Of a stretch of DNA of 64,000 bases, positions 1 through 14,573 are shown piece by piece. Position 1 is the first letter of the stretch; each line of letters begins with the position of its first letter. The notes under the pieces are model-generated. The model saw only the letters and a list, made by a program, of their open reading frames with translations, was not told the origin of the DNA and did no database searches. Position numbers and translations under genes: made by a program. The stretch covers positions 40,558,120 through 40,622,119 of the forward strand of contig OX424563.1 of assembly GCA_949152475.1 (NCBI GenBank), written 5' to 3'. Origin of the DNA: Terebella lapidaria (lineage: Eukaryota; Annelida; Polychaeta; Terebellida; Terebellidae).

Positions 1-3000
1 TCCACCGTACGATGGACATGTGACGCTCCACCGTAGGATGGACATGTGACGCTCCACCGTACGATGGACATGCGACGCTCCATCGTACGATGGACATGTG
101 ACAATCCACCGTACGATGGACATCTGACGCTCCTCTGTACGATGGACAAGCGACGCTCCACTGTACGATGGACATGTGACGCTCCACCGTACGATGGACA
201 TGCGACGCTCCATCGTACGATGGACTAGCGACACTCCACCGCAAGATGGACATGCGACGCTCCACCGTACGATGGACATGCGACGCTCCATCGCAGGATG
301 GACATGCGACGCTCCACCGTACGAAGGACATGCGATGCTCCACTGTACGATGGACATGCGACGCTCCATCGTACGATAGACATGTGACACTCCACCGTAA
401 GATGGACATGCGAGGCTCCACCGTACAATAGACATGCGACGCTCCACTGTATGATGGACATGCGATGCTTTACTGTACAATGGACACGTTACGCTCAACC
501 GTAAGATGGACATGCGATGCTCCACAGTACGATGGACATGGGACGCTCCATCATACGATGGACATGTGATGCTCCACCATACGATCGACATGCAATGCTC
601 CACCGTACGATCGACATGTGATGCTCCACCGTACGATGGACATGTGATGCTCCACCATACGATGGACATGTGACGCTCCACAGTATGATTGACATGCGAG
701 GCTCCACTGTACGATGGACATGTGACGCTCCACTGTACGATGGACATGGGACGCTCCATCATACGATGGACATGTGATGCTCCACCTTACGATCGACATG
801 CGATGCTCCACCGTACGATCGACATGTGATGCTCCACCGTACGATGGACATGTGATGCTCCACCATACGATGGACATGTGACGCTCCACTGTATGATGGA
901 CATGCGATGCTTTACTGTACAATGGACACGTTATGCTCAACCGTAAGACTGACATGCGATGCTCCACAGTACGATGGACCTGGGACGCTCCATCATACGA
1001 TGGAAATGTGACGCTCCACCGTACGATCGACATGCGATGCTCCACCGTATGATCGGCATGTGATGCTCCACCGTACGATGGACATGGGATCCTCCATCGT
1101 ACGATGGACATGCGATATTCCACCGTACGATCGACATGCGATGCTCCACCGTACGATCGACATGCGATGTTCCACCGTACGATGGACATCTGATGCTCCA
1201 CCATACGATGGACATGTGACACTCCGCTGTACGATGGACATGCGACGCTCCACTGTACGATGGACATGTGACGCTCCACCGTACGATGGACATGCGATGC
1301 TCCATCGTACGAAGGACATGGGATGCTCTATCGTATGATGGACTAGCGATGCTCCACCGTAAGATGGACATGTGACGCCCCACCGTACGATGGACATGCG
1401 ATGCTCCATCGTACGATGGACATGGGATGCTCCACCGTATGATGGACATGTGACGCTCCACCGTACGATGGACATGCGATGCTCCACTGTACGATGGACC
1501 TGTGATGCTCCACCATACGATGGACATCTGACGCTCCACCGTATGATTGACATGCGAGGCTCCACTGTACGATGGACATGTGACGCTCCACTGTACGATG
1601 GACATGTGACGCTCCACTGTACGATGGACATGTGACGCTCCACTGTACGATGGACATGTGACGCTCCACCATATGATGGACATGCAAGGCTCCACTGTAC
1701 AATGGACATGTGACGCTCCACCGTACGATGGACATGCGACGCTCCACCGTATGATGGACATGCAACGCTCCATCGTACGTTGGACATGTGACGCTCCACC
1801 ATACGATGGACATCTGATGCTCCACCGTACGATGGACATGCGATGCTCCACTGTACGATGGACATGTGACGCTCCACCGTATGATTGACATGCGAGGCTC
1901 CACTGTACGATCGACATGTGACGCTCCACTGTACGATGGACATGCTATGCTCCACTGTATGATGGACATGCGATGCTTTGCTGTACAATGGACACGTTAC
2001 GCTCAACCGTAAGATGGACATGCGATGCTCCACAGTACGATGGACATGGGACGCTCCATCATACGATGGACATGTGACGCTCCACCGTACGATCGACATG
2101 CGATGCTCCACCGTACGATGGACATGCGATGCTCCACTGAACGATGGACATCTGATGCTCCACCATACGATGGACATGTGACACTCCGCTGTATGATGGA
2201 CATGCGACGCTCCACTGTACGATGGACATGTGAAGCTCCACCGTACGACAGACATGTGATGCTCAACCATGCGATGGACATTTGACGCTCCACTGTACGA
2301 TGGACATGTGACGCTCCACCGTATGATGGACATGCAAGGCTCCACTGTACAATGGACATGTGACGCTCCACCATACGATGGACATGCGACGCTCCACCGT
2401 ATGATGGACATGCAACGCTCCATCGTACGATGGACATGTGACGCTCCACCATACGATGGACATCTGACGCTCCACCGTACGATGGACATGCGATGCTCCA
2501 CCGTACGATGGACCTGTGATGCTCCACCGTACAATGGACATGTGACGCTCCACCGTATGATTGACATGCGAGGCTATACTGTACGATGGACATGTGACGC
2601 TCCACCGTACGATGGACATAGGATGCTCCTTCGTACGATGGACATGTGACGCTCCACCGTACGATGGACATGGGATGCTCCACCGTAGGATGGACATGTG
2701 ACGCTCCACCGTACGATGGGCATGCGATGCTCCAATGTACGATGGACATGTGATGCTCCACCGTACGATGGACATGTGACGCTCCACCGTACGATGGTCA
2801 TGCAAGGCTCCACTGTACCATGGACATGTGACGCTCCACCGTACGATGGACATGCGATGCTCCACCGTATGATGGACATGCGACGCTCCACTGTACGATG
2901 GACATGTGACGCTCCACCGTATGATTGACATGCGAGGCTCCACCGTACGATGGACATGCGACGCTCCACCGTACGATGGACATGCGACGCTCCATCGTAC

Positions 3001-4876
3001 GATGGACATGTGACGCTCCACCATATGATGGACATCTGACGCTCCACCGTACGATGGACATGCGATGCTCCACTGTACGATGGACATGTGACGCTCCACC
3101 GTATGATTGACATGCGAGGCTATACTGTACGATGGACATGTGACGCTCCACCGTACGATGGACATGGGATGCTCCTTCGTACGATGGACATGTGACGCTC
3201 CACCGTACGATGGACATGGGATGCTCCACCGTAGGATGGACATGTGACGCTCCACCGTACGATTTGCATGCGATGCTCCAATGTACGATGGACATGTGAT
3301 GCTCCACCGTACGATGGACATGTGACGCTCCACCGTACGATGGTCATGCAAGGCTCCACTGTACCATGGACATGTGACGCTCCACCATACGATGGACATG
3401 CGACGCTCCACCGTATGATGGACATGCGACGCTCCACTGTACGATGGACATGTGACGCTCCACCGTATGATTGACATGCGAGGCTCCACCGTACGATGGA
3501 CATGCGACGCTCCACCGTACGATTGACATGCGATGCTCCACTGTACGATGGACATGTGACGCTCCACCGTATGATTGACATGCGAGGCTCCACTGTACGA
3601 TGGACATGTGACGCTCCACCGTACGATGGACATGGGATGCTCCTTCGTACGATGGACATGTGACGCTCCACCGTACGATGGACATGGGATGCTCCACTGT
3701 AGGATGGACATGTGACGCTCCACCGTACGATGGGCATGCGATGCTCCAATGTACGATGGACATGTGATGCTCCACCGTACGATGGACATGTGACGCTCCA
3801 CCGTATGATGGACATGCAAGGCTCCACTGTACAATGGACATGTGACGCTCCACCGTACGATGGACATGGGATGCTCCACCGTATGATGGACATGTGACGC
3901 TCCACCGTATGATGGACATGTGACGCTCCACCGTACGATGGACATGCGACGCTCCATCGTACGATGGACATGTGACAATCCACCGTACGATGGACATCTG
4001 ACGCTCCTCTGCACGATGGACAAGCGACGCTCCACTGTACGATGGACATGTGATGCTCCACCGTACGATGGACATGCGACGCTCCATCGTACGATGGACT
4101 AGCGACACTCCACCGTAAGATGGACATGCGACGCTCCACCGTACGATGGACATGCGACGCTCCATCGCAGGATGGACATGCGACGCTCCACCATACGATG
4201 GACATGTGACGCTCCACCATACGATGGACATGTGACGCTCCACTGTATGATGGACATGCGATGCTTTACTGTACAATGGACACGTTTTGCTCAACCGTAA
4301 GGGTGACATGCGATGCTCCACAGTACGATGGACATGGGACGCTCCATCATACGATGGAAATGTGACGCTCCACCGTACGATCGACATGCGATGCTCCACC
4401 GTATGATCGACATGTGATGCTCCACCGTACGATGGACATGGGATCCTCCATCGTACGATGGACATGCGATGCTCCACCGTACGATCGACATGCGATGCTC
4501 CACCGTACGATGGACATGCGATGTTCCATTGTACGATGGACATCTGATGCTCCACCATACGATGGACATGTGACACTCCGCTGTACGATGGACATGTGAC
4601 GCTCCACCGTACGATGGACATGCGATGCTCCATCGTACAATGGACATGGGATGCTCTATCGTATGATGGACTAGCGATGCTCCACCATAAGATGGACATG
4701 TGACGCCCCACCGTACGATGGACATGCGACGCTCCATCGTACGATGGACATGGGATGCTCCACCGTATGATGGACATGTGACGCTCTACCGTACGATGGA
4801 CATGCGATGCTCCACCGTACGATGGACCTGTGATGCTCCACCGTACGATGGACATGCGATGCTCCACCGTACGATG

Positions 4877-7800
4877 GACCTGTGATGCTCCACCGTACAA
4901 TGGACATGCGACGCTCCATCGTACGATGGACATGGGATGCTCCACCGTATGATGGACATGTGATGCTCCACCGTACGATGGACATGCGATGCTCCACCGT
5001 ACGATGGACCTGTGATGCTCCACCATACAATGGACATCTGACGCACCACCGTACGATAGACATGCGATGCTCCACCATACGATGGACATGTGACGCTCCA
5101 CTGTACGATGGACATGTGACGCTCCACCATAGGATGGACATGCAAGGCTCCACTGTACAATGGACATGTGACGCTCCACCGTACGATGGACATGCGATGC
5201 TCCACTGTACGATGGAAATGTGACGCTCCACCGAACGATGGACATGCAACGCTCCATCGTACGATGGGCTAGCGACGCTCCACCATAAGATGGACATGCG
5301 ACGCTCCATGTACGATGGACATGTGACGCTCCACTGTACGATGGACATGCGACGCTCCACTGTATGATGGACATGCGATGCTTTACTGTACAATGGACAT
5401 GTGACGCTCCACCGTATGATGGACATGTGACGCTCCATCGTACGATGGACTAGCGAAGCTCCACCGGAAGGTGGACATGCAACGCTCCACAGTACGATGG
5501 ACATGGGACGCTCCATCGTACGATGGACATGTGACACTCCACCGTACGATCGACATGTGACACTCCACCGTACGATCGACATGCAATGCTTCACAGTACC
5601 ATGGACATGTGATGCTCCACCGTACGATGGACATGCGATGCTCCACCGTACGATGGACATGCGATGCTCCACCGTACGATGGACATGTGACGCTCCACCG
5701 TACGATGGACATGTGACACTCCATCGTACGATGGACTAGCGACGCTCCACCGTAAGATGGACATGCGACGCTCCACGTACAATGGACATGTGACGCTCCA
5801 CCGTACGATGGACATCCGACGCTCCACTGTAGGATGGACATGCGATGCACCACCGTACGATGGACATGCGACGTTCCATCGTACGATGGACATGCGACGC
5901 TCCACCGTACGATGGACATGGGATGCTCCACCGTATGATGGACATGTGACGCTCCACCGTACGATGGACATGAGATGCTCCACCGTACGATAGACATCTG
6001 ACGCTCCATTGTACGATAGACATGCGATGCTCCACTGTACGATGGACATGTGACGCCCCACCGTATGATGGACATGCGACGCTCCATCGTACGATGGACA
6101 TGGGATGCTCCACCGTACAATAGACATGCGACGCTCCACTGTATGATGGACATGCGATGCTTTACTGTACAATGGACACGTTATGCTTAACCGTAAGATG
6201 GACATGCGATGCTCCACAGTACGATGGACATGGGGCGCTCCATCATACGATGGACATGTGATGCTCCACCATACGATCGACATGCGATGCTCCACCGTAC
6301 GATCGACATGTGATGCTCCACCGTACGATGGACATGTGACGCTCCACCATACGATGGACATGTGACGCTCCACTGTATGATGGACATGCGATGCTTTACT
6401 GTACAATGGACACGTTATGCTCAACCGTAAGACTGACATGCGATGCTCCACAGTACGATGGACATGGGACGCTCCATCATACGATGGAAATGTGACGCTC
6501 CACTGTACGATAGACATGCGATGCTCCACCGTATGATCGGCATGTGATGCTCCACCGTACGATGGACATGGGATCCTCCATCGTACGATGGACATGCGAT
6601 GCTCCACCGTACGATCGACATGCGATGCTCCACCGCACGATGGACATGCGATGTTCCACCGTACGATGGACATCTGATGCTCCACCATACGATGGACATG
6701 TGACACTCCGCGGTAGGATGGACATGTGACGCTCCACCGTACGATGGACATGCGATGCTTCATCGTACGATGGACATGGGATGCTCTATCGTATGATGGA
6801 CTAGCGATGCTCCACCGTAAGATGGACATGTGACGCCCCACCGTACGATGGACATGCGATGCTCCATCGTACGATGGACATGCGATGCTCCATCGTACGA
6901 TGGACATGGGATGCTCCGCCGTATGATGGACATGTGACGCTCCACCGTACGATGGACATGCGATGCTCCACCGTACGATGGACCTGTGATGCTCCACCAT
7001 ACGATGGACATCTGACGCTCCACCGTACGATAGACATGCGATGCTCCACCATACGATGGACATGTGGCGCTCCACTGTACGATGGACATGTGACACTCCA
7101 CCATATGATGGACATGCAAGGCTCCACTGTACAATGGACATGTGACGCTCCACCGTACGATGGACACGCGACGCTCCACCGTATGATGGACATGCAACGC
7201 TCCATCGTACGATGGACATGTGACGCTCCACCATACGATGGACATCTGACGCTCCACCGTACGATGGACATGCGATGCTCCACTGTACGATGGACATGTG
7301 ACGCTCCACCGTATGATTGACATGCGAGGCTATACTGTATGATGGACATGTGACGCTCCACCGTACGATGGACATAGGATGCTCCTTCGTACGATGGACA
7401 TGTGACGCTCCACCGTACGATGGACATGGGATGCTCCACCGTAGGATGGACATGTGACGCTCCACCGTACGATGGGCATGCGATGCTCCAATGTACGATG
7501 GACATGTGATGCTCCACCGTACGATGGACATGTGACGCTCCATCGTACGATGGTCATGCAAGGCTCCAATGTACCATGGACATGTGAGGCTCCACCGTAC
7601 GATGGACATGCGATGCTCCACCGTATGATGGACATGCGACGCTCCACTGTACGATGGACATGTGACGCTCCACCGTATGATTGACATGCGAGGCTCCACC
7701 GTACGATGGACATGCGACGCTCCACCGTACGATGGACATGCGATGCTCCACTGTACGATGGACATGTGACGCTCCACCGTATGATTGACATGCGAGGCTC

Positions 7801-8280
7801 CACTGTACGATGGACATGTGACGCTCCACCGTACGATGGACATGGGATGCTCCTGCGTACGATGGACATGTGACGCTCCACCGTACGATGGACATGGGAT
7901 GCTCCACTGTACGATGGACATGTGACGCTCCACCGTACGATGGACATGGGATGCTCCTGCGTACGATGGACATGTGACGCTCCACCGTACGATGGACATG
8001 GGATGCTCCACCGTAGGATGGACATGTGACGCTCCACCGTACGATGGGCATGCGATGCTCCAATGTACGATGGACATGTGATGCTCCACCGTACGATGGA
8101 CATGTGACGCTCCACCGTATGATGGACATGCAAGGCTCCACTGTACAATGGACATGTGACGCTCCACCGTACGATGGACATAGGATGCTCCACCGTATGA
8201 TGGACATGTGACGCTCCACCGTATGATGGACATGTGACGCTCCACCGTACGATGGACATGCGACGCTCCATCGTACGATG
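4877..8280. repeat. Higher-order repeat unit A, copy 1 (3,404 bp)
   Basis: A stretch of satellite that recurs head-to-tail as the next unit at an offset of exactly 3,404 bp. Diagnostic monomers recur at this offset, including the short CTCCATGTACG and CTCCACGTACA monomers, the GGAAGGTGG variant near 5466 and the CGCGGTAGG variant near 6710. Only scattered substitutions separate the copies, for example A at 5029 against C at 8433 and A at 7094 against G at 10498. The left boundary is placed where the two copies stop matching beyond ordinary monomer similarity, so it is good only to about one monomer. Confidence 0.85.
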
Positions 8281-11200
8281 GACCTGTGATGCTCCACCGT
8301 ACAATGGACATGCGACGCTCCATCGTACGATGGACATGGGATGCTCCACCGTATGATGGACATGTGATGCTCCACCGTACGATGGACATGCGATGCTCCA
8401 CCGTACGATGGACCTGTGATGCTCCACCATACCATGGACATCTGACGCACCACCGTACGATAGACATGCGATGCTCCACCATACGATGGACATGTGACGC
8501 TCCACTGTACGATGGACATGTGACGCTCCACCATAGGATGGACATGCAAGGCTCCACTGTACAATGGACATGTGACGCTCCACCGTACGATGGACATGCG
8601 ATGCTCCACTGTACGATGGAAATGTGACGCTCCACCGAACGATGGACATGCAACGCTCCATCGTACGATGGGCTAGCGACGCTCCACCATAAGATGGACA
8701 TGCGACGCTCCATGTACGATGGACATGTGACGCTCCACTGTACGATGGACATGCGACGCTCCACTGTATGATGGACATGCGATGCTTTACTGTACAATGG
8801 ACATGTGACGCTCCACCGTATGATGGACATGTGACGCTCCATCGTACGATGGACTAGCGAAGCTCCACCGGAAGGTGGACATGCAACGCTCCACAGTACG
8901 ATGGACATGGGACGCTCCATCGTACGATGGACATGTGACACTCCACCGTACGATCGACATGTGACACTCCACCGTACGATCGACATGCAATGCTTCACAG
9001 TACCATGGACATGTGATGCTCCACCGTACGATGGACATGCGATGCTCCACCGTACGATGGACATGCGATGCTCCACCGTACGATGGACATGTGACGCTCC
9101 ACCGTACGATGGACATGTGACACTCCATCGTACGATGGACTAGCGACGCTCCACCGTAAGATGGACATGCGACGCTCCACGTACAATGGACATGTGACGC
9201 TCCACCGTACGATGGACATCCGACGCTCCACTGTAGGATGGACATGCGATGCACCACCGTACGATGGACATGCGACGTTCCATCGTACGATGGACATGCG
9301 ACGCTCCACCGTACGATGGACATGGGATGCTCCACCGTATGATGGACATGTGACGCTCCACCGTACGATGGACATGAGATGCTCCACCGTACGATAGACA
9401 TCTGACGCTCCATTGTACGATAGACATGCGATGCTCCACTGTACGATGGACATGTGACGCCCCACCGTATGATGGACATGCGACGCTCCATCGTACGATG
9501 GACATGGGATGCTCCACCGTACAATAGACATGCGACGCTCCACTGTATGATGGACATGCGATGCTTTACTGTACAATGGACACGTTATGCTTAACCGTAA
9601 GATGGACATGCGATGCTCCACAGTACGATGGACATGGGGCGCTCCATCATACGATGGACATGTGATGCTCCACCATACGATCGACATGCGATGCTCCACC
9701 GTACGATCGACATGTGATGCTCCACCGTACGATGGACATGTGACGCTCCACCATACGATGGACATGTGACGCTCCACTGTATGATGGACATGCGATGCTT
9801 TACTGTACAATGGACACGTTATGCTCAACCGTAAGACTGACATGCGATGCTCCACAGTACGATGGACATGGGACGCTCCATCATACGATGGAAATGTGAC
9901 GCTCCACTGTACGATAGACATGCGATGCTCCACCGTATGATCGGCATGTGATGCTCCACCGTACGATGGACATGGGATCCTCCATCGTACGATGGACATG
10001 CGATGCTCCACCGTACGATCGACATGCGATGCTCCACCGCACGATGGACATGCGATGTTCCACCGTACGATGGACATCTGATGCTCCACCATACGATGGA
10101 CATGTGACACTCCGCGGTAGGATGGACATGTGACGCTCCACCGTACGATGGACATGCGATGCTTCATCGTACGATGGACATGGGATGCTCTATCGTATGA
10201 TGGACTAGCGATGCTCCACCGTAAGATGGACATGTGACGCCCCACCGTACGATGGACATGCGATGCTCCATCGTACGATGGACATGCGATGCTCCATCGT
10301 ACGATGGACATGGGATGCTCCGCCGTATGATGGACATGTGACGCTCCACCGTACGATGGACATGCGATGCTCCACCGTACGATGGACCTGTGATGCTCCA
10401 CCATACGATGGACATCTGACGCTCCACCGTACGATAGACATGCGATGCTCCACCATACGATGGACATGTGGCGCTCCACTGTACGATGGACATGTGACGC
10501 TCCACCATATGATGGACATGCAAGGCTCCACTGTACAATGGACATGTGACGCTCCACCGTATGATTGACATGCGAGGCTATACTGTATGATGGACATGTG
10601 ACGCTCCACCGTACGATGGACATAGGATGCTCCTTCGTACGATGGACATGTGACGCTCCACCGTACGATGGACATGGGATGCTCCACCGTAGGATGGACA
10701 TGTGACGCTCCACCGTACGATGGGCATGCGATGCTCCAATGTACGATGGACATGTGATGCTCCACCGTACGATGGACATGTGACGCTCCATCGTACGATG
10801 GTCATGCAAGGCTCCACTGTACCATGGACATGTGAGGCTCCACCGTACGATGGACATGCGATGCTCCACCGTATGATGGACATGCGACGCTCCACTGTAC
10901 GATGGACATGTGACGCTCCACCGTATGATTGACATGCGAGGCTCCACCGTACGATGGACATGCGACGCTCCACCGTACGATGGACATGCGATGCTCCACT
11001 GTACGATGGACATGTGACGCTCCACCGTATGATTGACATGCGAGGCTCCACTGTACGATGGACATGTGACGCTCCACCGTACGATGGACATGGGATGCTC
11101 CTGCGTACGATGGACATGTGACGCTCCACCGTACGATGGACATGGGATGCTCCACTGTACGATGGACATGTGACGCTCCACCGTACGATGGACATGGGAT

Positions 11201-11528
11201 GCTCCTGCGTACGATGGACATGTGACGCTCCACCGTACGATGGACATGGGATGCTCCACCGTAGGATGGACATGTGACGCTCCACCGTACGATGGGCATG
11301 CGATGCTCCAATGTACGATGGACATGTGATGCTCCACCGTACGATGGACATGTGACGCTCCACCGTATGATGGACATGCAAGGCTCCACTGTACAATGGA
11401 CATGTGACGCTCCACCGTACGATGGACATGGGATGCTCCACCGTATGATGGACATGTGACGCTCCACCGTATGATGGACATGTGACGCTCCACCATACGA
11501 TGGACATGCGACGCTCCATCGTACGATG
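8281..11528. repeat. Higher-order repeat unit A, copy 2 (3,248 bp)
   Basis: Second head-to-tail copy of the preceding unit. It aligns at offset 3,404 up to about 10560 and at offset 3,248 afterwards. It therefore lacks 156 bp (exactly six monomers) that are present at about 7157-7312 of copy 1. The loss is in register with the 26-bp period, which points to unequal exchange or slippage within the satellite. The right part of this copy also belongs to the larger LINE-bearing duplication. Confidence 0.85.
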
Positions 11529-11580
11529 GACATGTGACAATCCAAGGTACGATGGACATGTGACGCTCCACTGTATGATG

Positions 11581-12516
11581 GACATGCGATGCTTTACTGT
11601 ACAATGGACACGTTATGCTCAACCGTAAGACTGACATGTGATGCTCCACAGTACGATGGACCTGGGACGCTCCATCATACGATGGAAATGTGACGCTCCA
11701 CCATACGATCGACATGCGATGCTCCACCATACGATGGACATGTGACGCTCCACTGTACGATGGACATGTGACGCTCCACCATATGATGGACATGCAAGGC
11801 TCCACTGTACAATGGACATGTGATGCTCCACCGTACGATGAACATGCGACGCTCCACCATATGATGGACATGCAACGCTCCATCGTACGATGGACATGTG
11901 ACGCTCCACCGTACGATGGACATGCGATGCTCCACTGTACGATGGACATGTGACGCTCCACCGTATGATTGACATGCGAGGCTCCACTGTACGATGGACA
12001 TGTGACGCTCCACTGTACGATGGACATGTGACGCTCCACTGTATGATGGACATGCGATGCTTTACTGTACAATGGACACGTTATGCTCAACCGTAAGACT
12101 GACATGCGATGCTCCACAGTACGATGGACCTGGGACGCTCCATCATACGATGGAAATGTGACGCTCCACCATACGATCGACATGCGATGCTCCACCATAC
12201 GATGGACATGTGACGCTCCACTGTACGATGGACATGTGACGCTCCACCATATGATGGACATGCAAGGCTCCACTGTACAATGGACATGTGATGCTCCACC
12301 GTACGATGAACATGCGACGCTCCACCATATGATGGACATGCAACGCTCCATCGTACGATGGACATGTGACGCTCCACCGTACGATGGACATGCGATGCTC
12401 CACTGTACGATGGACATGTGACGCTCCATCGTATGATTGACATGCGAGGCTCCACTGTACGATGGACATGTGACGCTCCACTGTACGATGGACATGCTAT
12501 GCTCCACTGTATGATG
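11581..12516. repeat. 468-bp (18-monomer) tandem duplication
   Basis: Bases 11581-12048 recur at 12049-12516 with offset 468, which is 18 times 26. Both halves start with the variant containing GCTTTACTGTACAATGG, followed by a CTCAACCGTAAGACTG monomer and a GACCTGGGACG monomer. The equivalent place in the later duplicated block (starting at 16712) has this segment only once. The duplication therefore arose in, or was retained only in, this copy. Confidence 0.85.
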
Positions 12517-13503
12517 GACATGAGATGCTTTGCTGTACAATGGACACGTTACGCTCAACCGTAAAATGGACATGCGATGCTCCACAGTACGATGGACATG
12601 GGACGCTCCATCATACGATGGACATGTGATGCTCCACCGTACGATCGACATGCGATGCTCCACCGTACGATGGACATGCGATGCTCCACCGTACGATGGA
12701 CATCTGATGCTCCACCATACGATGGACATGGGACACTCCGCTGTACGATGGACATGCGACACTCCACCGTACGATGGACATGTGACGCTCCACCGTACGA
12801 CAGACATGCGATGCTCCACCATTCGATGGACATGTGACGCTCCACTGTACGATGGACATGTGACGCTCCACCGTAAGATGGACATGCAAGGCTCCACTGT
12901 ACAATGGACATGTGACGCTCCACCATACGATGGACATGAGACGCTCCACCGTATGATGGACATGCAACGCTCCATCGTACGATGGACATGGGATGCTCCA
13001 CCGTATGATGGACATGTGATGCTCCACCGTACGATGGACATGCGATGCTCCACCGTACGATGGACCTGTGACGCTCCTCCGTACGATGGACATGCGACGC
13101 TCCACTGTACGATGGACATGTGACGCTCCACCGTACGATGGACATGCGACGCTCCATCGTATGATGGCCTAGCGACGCTCCACCGTAAGATGGACAAGCG
13201 ACGCTCCACCGTACGATGGACATGTGATGCTCCACAGTACGATGGACATGAGATGCTCCATCATACGATGGACATGTGGCACTCCACCGTACGATCGACA
13301 TGCGATGCTCCACCGTACGATCGACATGCGATGCTCCACTGTACGATGGACATGTGACGCTCCACCGTACGATGCACATGGGACGCTCCAATGTACGATG
13401 GACATGCGATGCTCCACTGTACGATGGACATGCGATGCTTCGCGGTACGATGGACATGTGATGCTCCACCGTATGATGGACATGTGAGGCTCCACTGTAC
13501 GAT

Positions 13504-13820
13504 TGATTGATTGATTGAATTTATTCAGTAAAATAACATACAGTATAAATAACATTATAGTGCACATTAAAATACACGGATGACACAAGAAAGTGAAGAC
13601 ACTTATTTCCATTGTGGTCCGGATCTAAATCACATGACAAAATAGGTTGCCTAAAAGTATAAATATAATTGTATAAATGAGTACACAAGTGTAAATGACT
13701 GATTGTATAAATATAACTACAAAAGTAGACAAAAATTGGAAAAAAAGATGGAAAAAATAGAATTTTAAATCCATAACAACATAATGGTGACTAGATAACC
13801 TAACAACAAAGACTAGAATG
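13504..13820 (-). other. LINE 3' untranslated region and TCAA-type tail (copy 1)
   Basis: AT-rich non-coding sequence between the ORF2 stop and the insertion point. Read on the minus strand it ends in AATAAATTCAATCAATCA. This gives an AATAAA hexamer directly followed by about four TCAA units, which merge with the ACGAT/ATCGT target sequence. It carries no open frame of interest. It is identical to copy 2 by eye across this interval. Confidence 0.75.
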
Positions 13821-14573
13821 TTACAAATAAATAAAAGGGTTTTGTGACTCTTGATAGAACTTGTTGAATAAAAAAGATTTGACTTTGGACTTAAAAACTG
13901 GTTTAACACTTGTTGTTCTGATATCACTTGGTAACTCATTCCAAGCAGTGACTGATGTGTACCGGAAAGAGGAGTGACCAAAAGACTTTACAGCTGGGAT
14001 AACTAGGGACATTGGGCCAGATCGGGTGTTGTGGCGGGAATTTGGGATACTAATGGAGGAGGTTAGGTATCTGGGAGCATTTCCATAAATCATGTCATGT
14101 ATGTAATTTACTTTAAGTTGGTTGACGCGGACTTCCACTGGTAACATACCGACGGCTTTGAATTCCTCGAACCCTATGTGGGTTCTAGGGGGAGCGCTTA
14201 AAAGAAAGCGAATGACCTTATTTTGAGTGGTCTGTAGACGATTCTGAAGTCTCTTGGTAAGGCCAGAATACCAAGAGGTGCTGGCATAGTCAAAGTGACA
14301 TTGAATCAGAGCTGACGTAAGGAGTTTTTTAGTGTCCACATTAAGGTGTCTGGCCTGTCTATACAGAAATTTTAGTTTGGCGTTAGATTTCTTGATAATA
14401 TTGTCAGCTGTATGGCTCCCACTAAGCGATTGGTCAAGTTCAACGCCAAGATATTTCACACAGGAATTACTGGAAATAGAATGACCATCGCAGGTGACGT
14501 CAAGAGGCTTTGTACCATTCAGCCTTCTGGAAGAGCCAAATAATATCGACTCTGGAAGAGCCAAATAATATCG
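13504..14573 (-). mobile_element. 5'-truncated LINE (non-LTR retrotransposon) fragment, copy 1
   Basis: About 1.07 kb of non-satellite sequence on the minus strand. It holds the C-terminal end of a LINE reverse transcriptase open reading frame, an AT-rich 3' untranslated region, an AATAAA signal (minus strand, 13525-13520) and a short TCAA-type microsatellite tail at the 3' end. The flanks carry ACGAT on both sides (13499-13503 and 14574-14578), and removing the insert restores a normal monomer in phase. This fits a target-primed insertion with a 5-bp target duplication, although the tail makes the exact edge ambiguous. Jockey/CR1-type LINEs often end in short tandem tails, so that superfamily is my inference. 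The element is missing its endonuclease and most of its RT and cannot be autonomous. Confidence 0.88.

Larger units (their letters stand above)
1..13498. repeat. 26-bp tandem satellite array, left block
   Basis: This block is continuous head-to-tail 26-bp monomers, open at the left window edge. The majority monomer is CGATGGACATGYGAYG followed immediately by CTCCACCGTA. Recurrent variants are YG as CG or TG after CATG, GACG or GATG, CCGTAC as CTGTAC or CCATAC, and TACGATGG as TATGATGG or TACAATGG. Occasional 24- or 25-bp monomers occur, for example CTCCATGTACG near 5308 and CTCCACGTACA near 5774. The block includes the 3,404-bp duplicated unit and an 18-monomer duplication described separately. 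Long open frames on both strands are a consequence of the monomer and were not annotated as genes. I recognise no unique sequence island in the block. I do not recognise the satellite family. Confidence 0.97.

Noticed and set aside
551..13209. Many long minus-strand open frames (242 to 1,404 codons) resembling a repeat protein
   Set aside because: They are the satellite read through: 26-residue periodicity equals three 26-bp monomers, all three phases are open, and several frames overlap one another. No start context, signal peptide or non-repeat domain is present.
1..13498. CRISPR-like array
   Set aside because: The repeats are directly contiguous with no unique spacers, and the surroundings are eukaryotic retroelements.
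13169..13612. 147-codon minus-strand frame with a hydrophobic N-terminus, and its copy at 17806-18249
   Set aside because: It is LINE 3' untranslated sequence read into adjacent satellite. The hydrophobic stretch comes from AT-rich non-coding DNA.
13625..13981. 118-codon minus-strand frame inside the LINE (copy at 18262-18618)
   Set aside because: It overlaps the end of the ORF2 remnant in another frame and the AT-rich 3' region, with no family resemblance.
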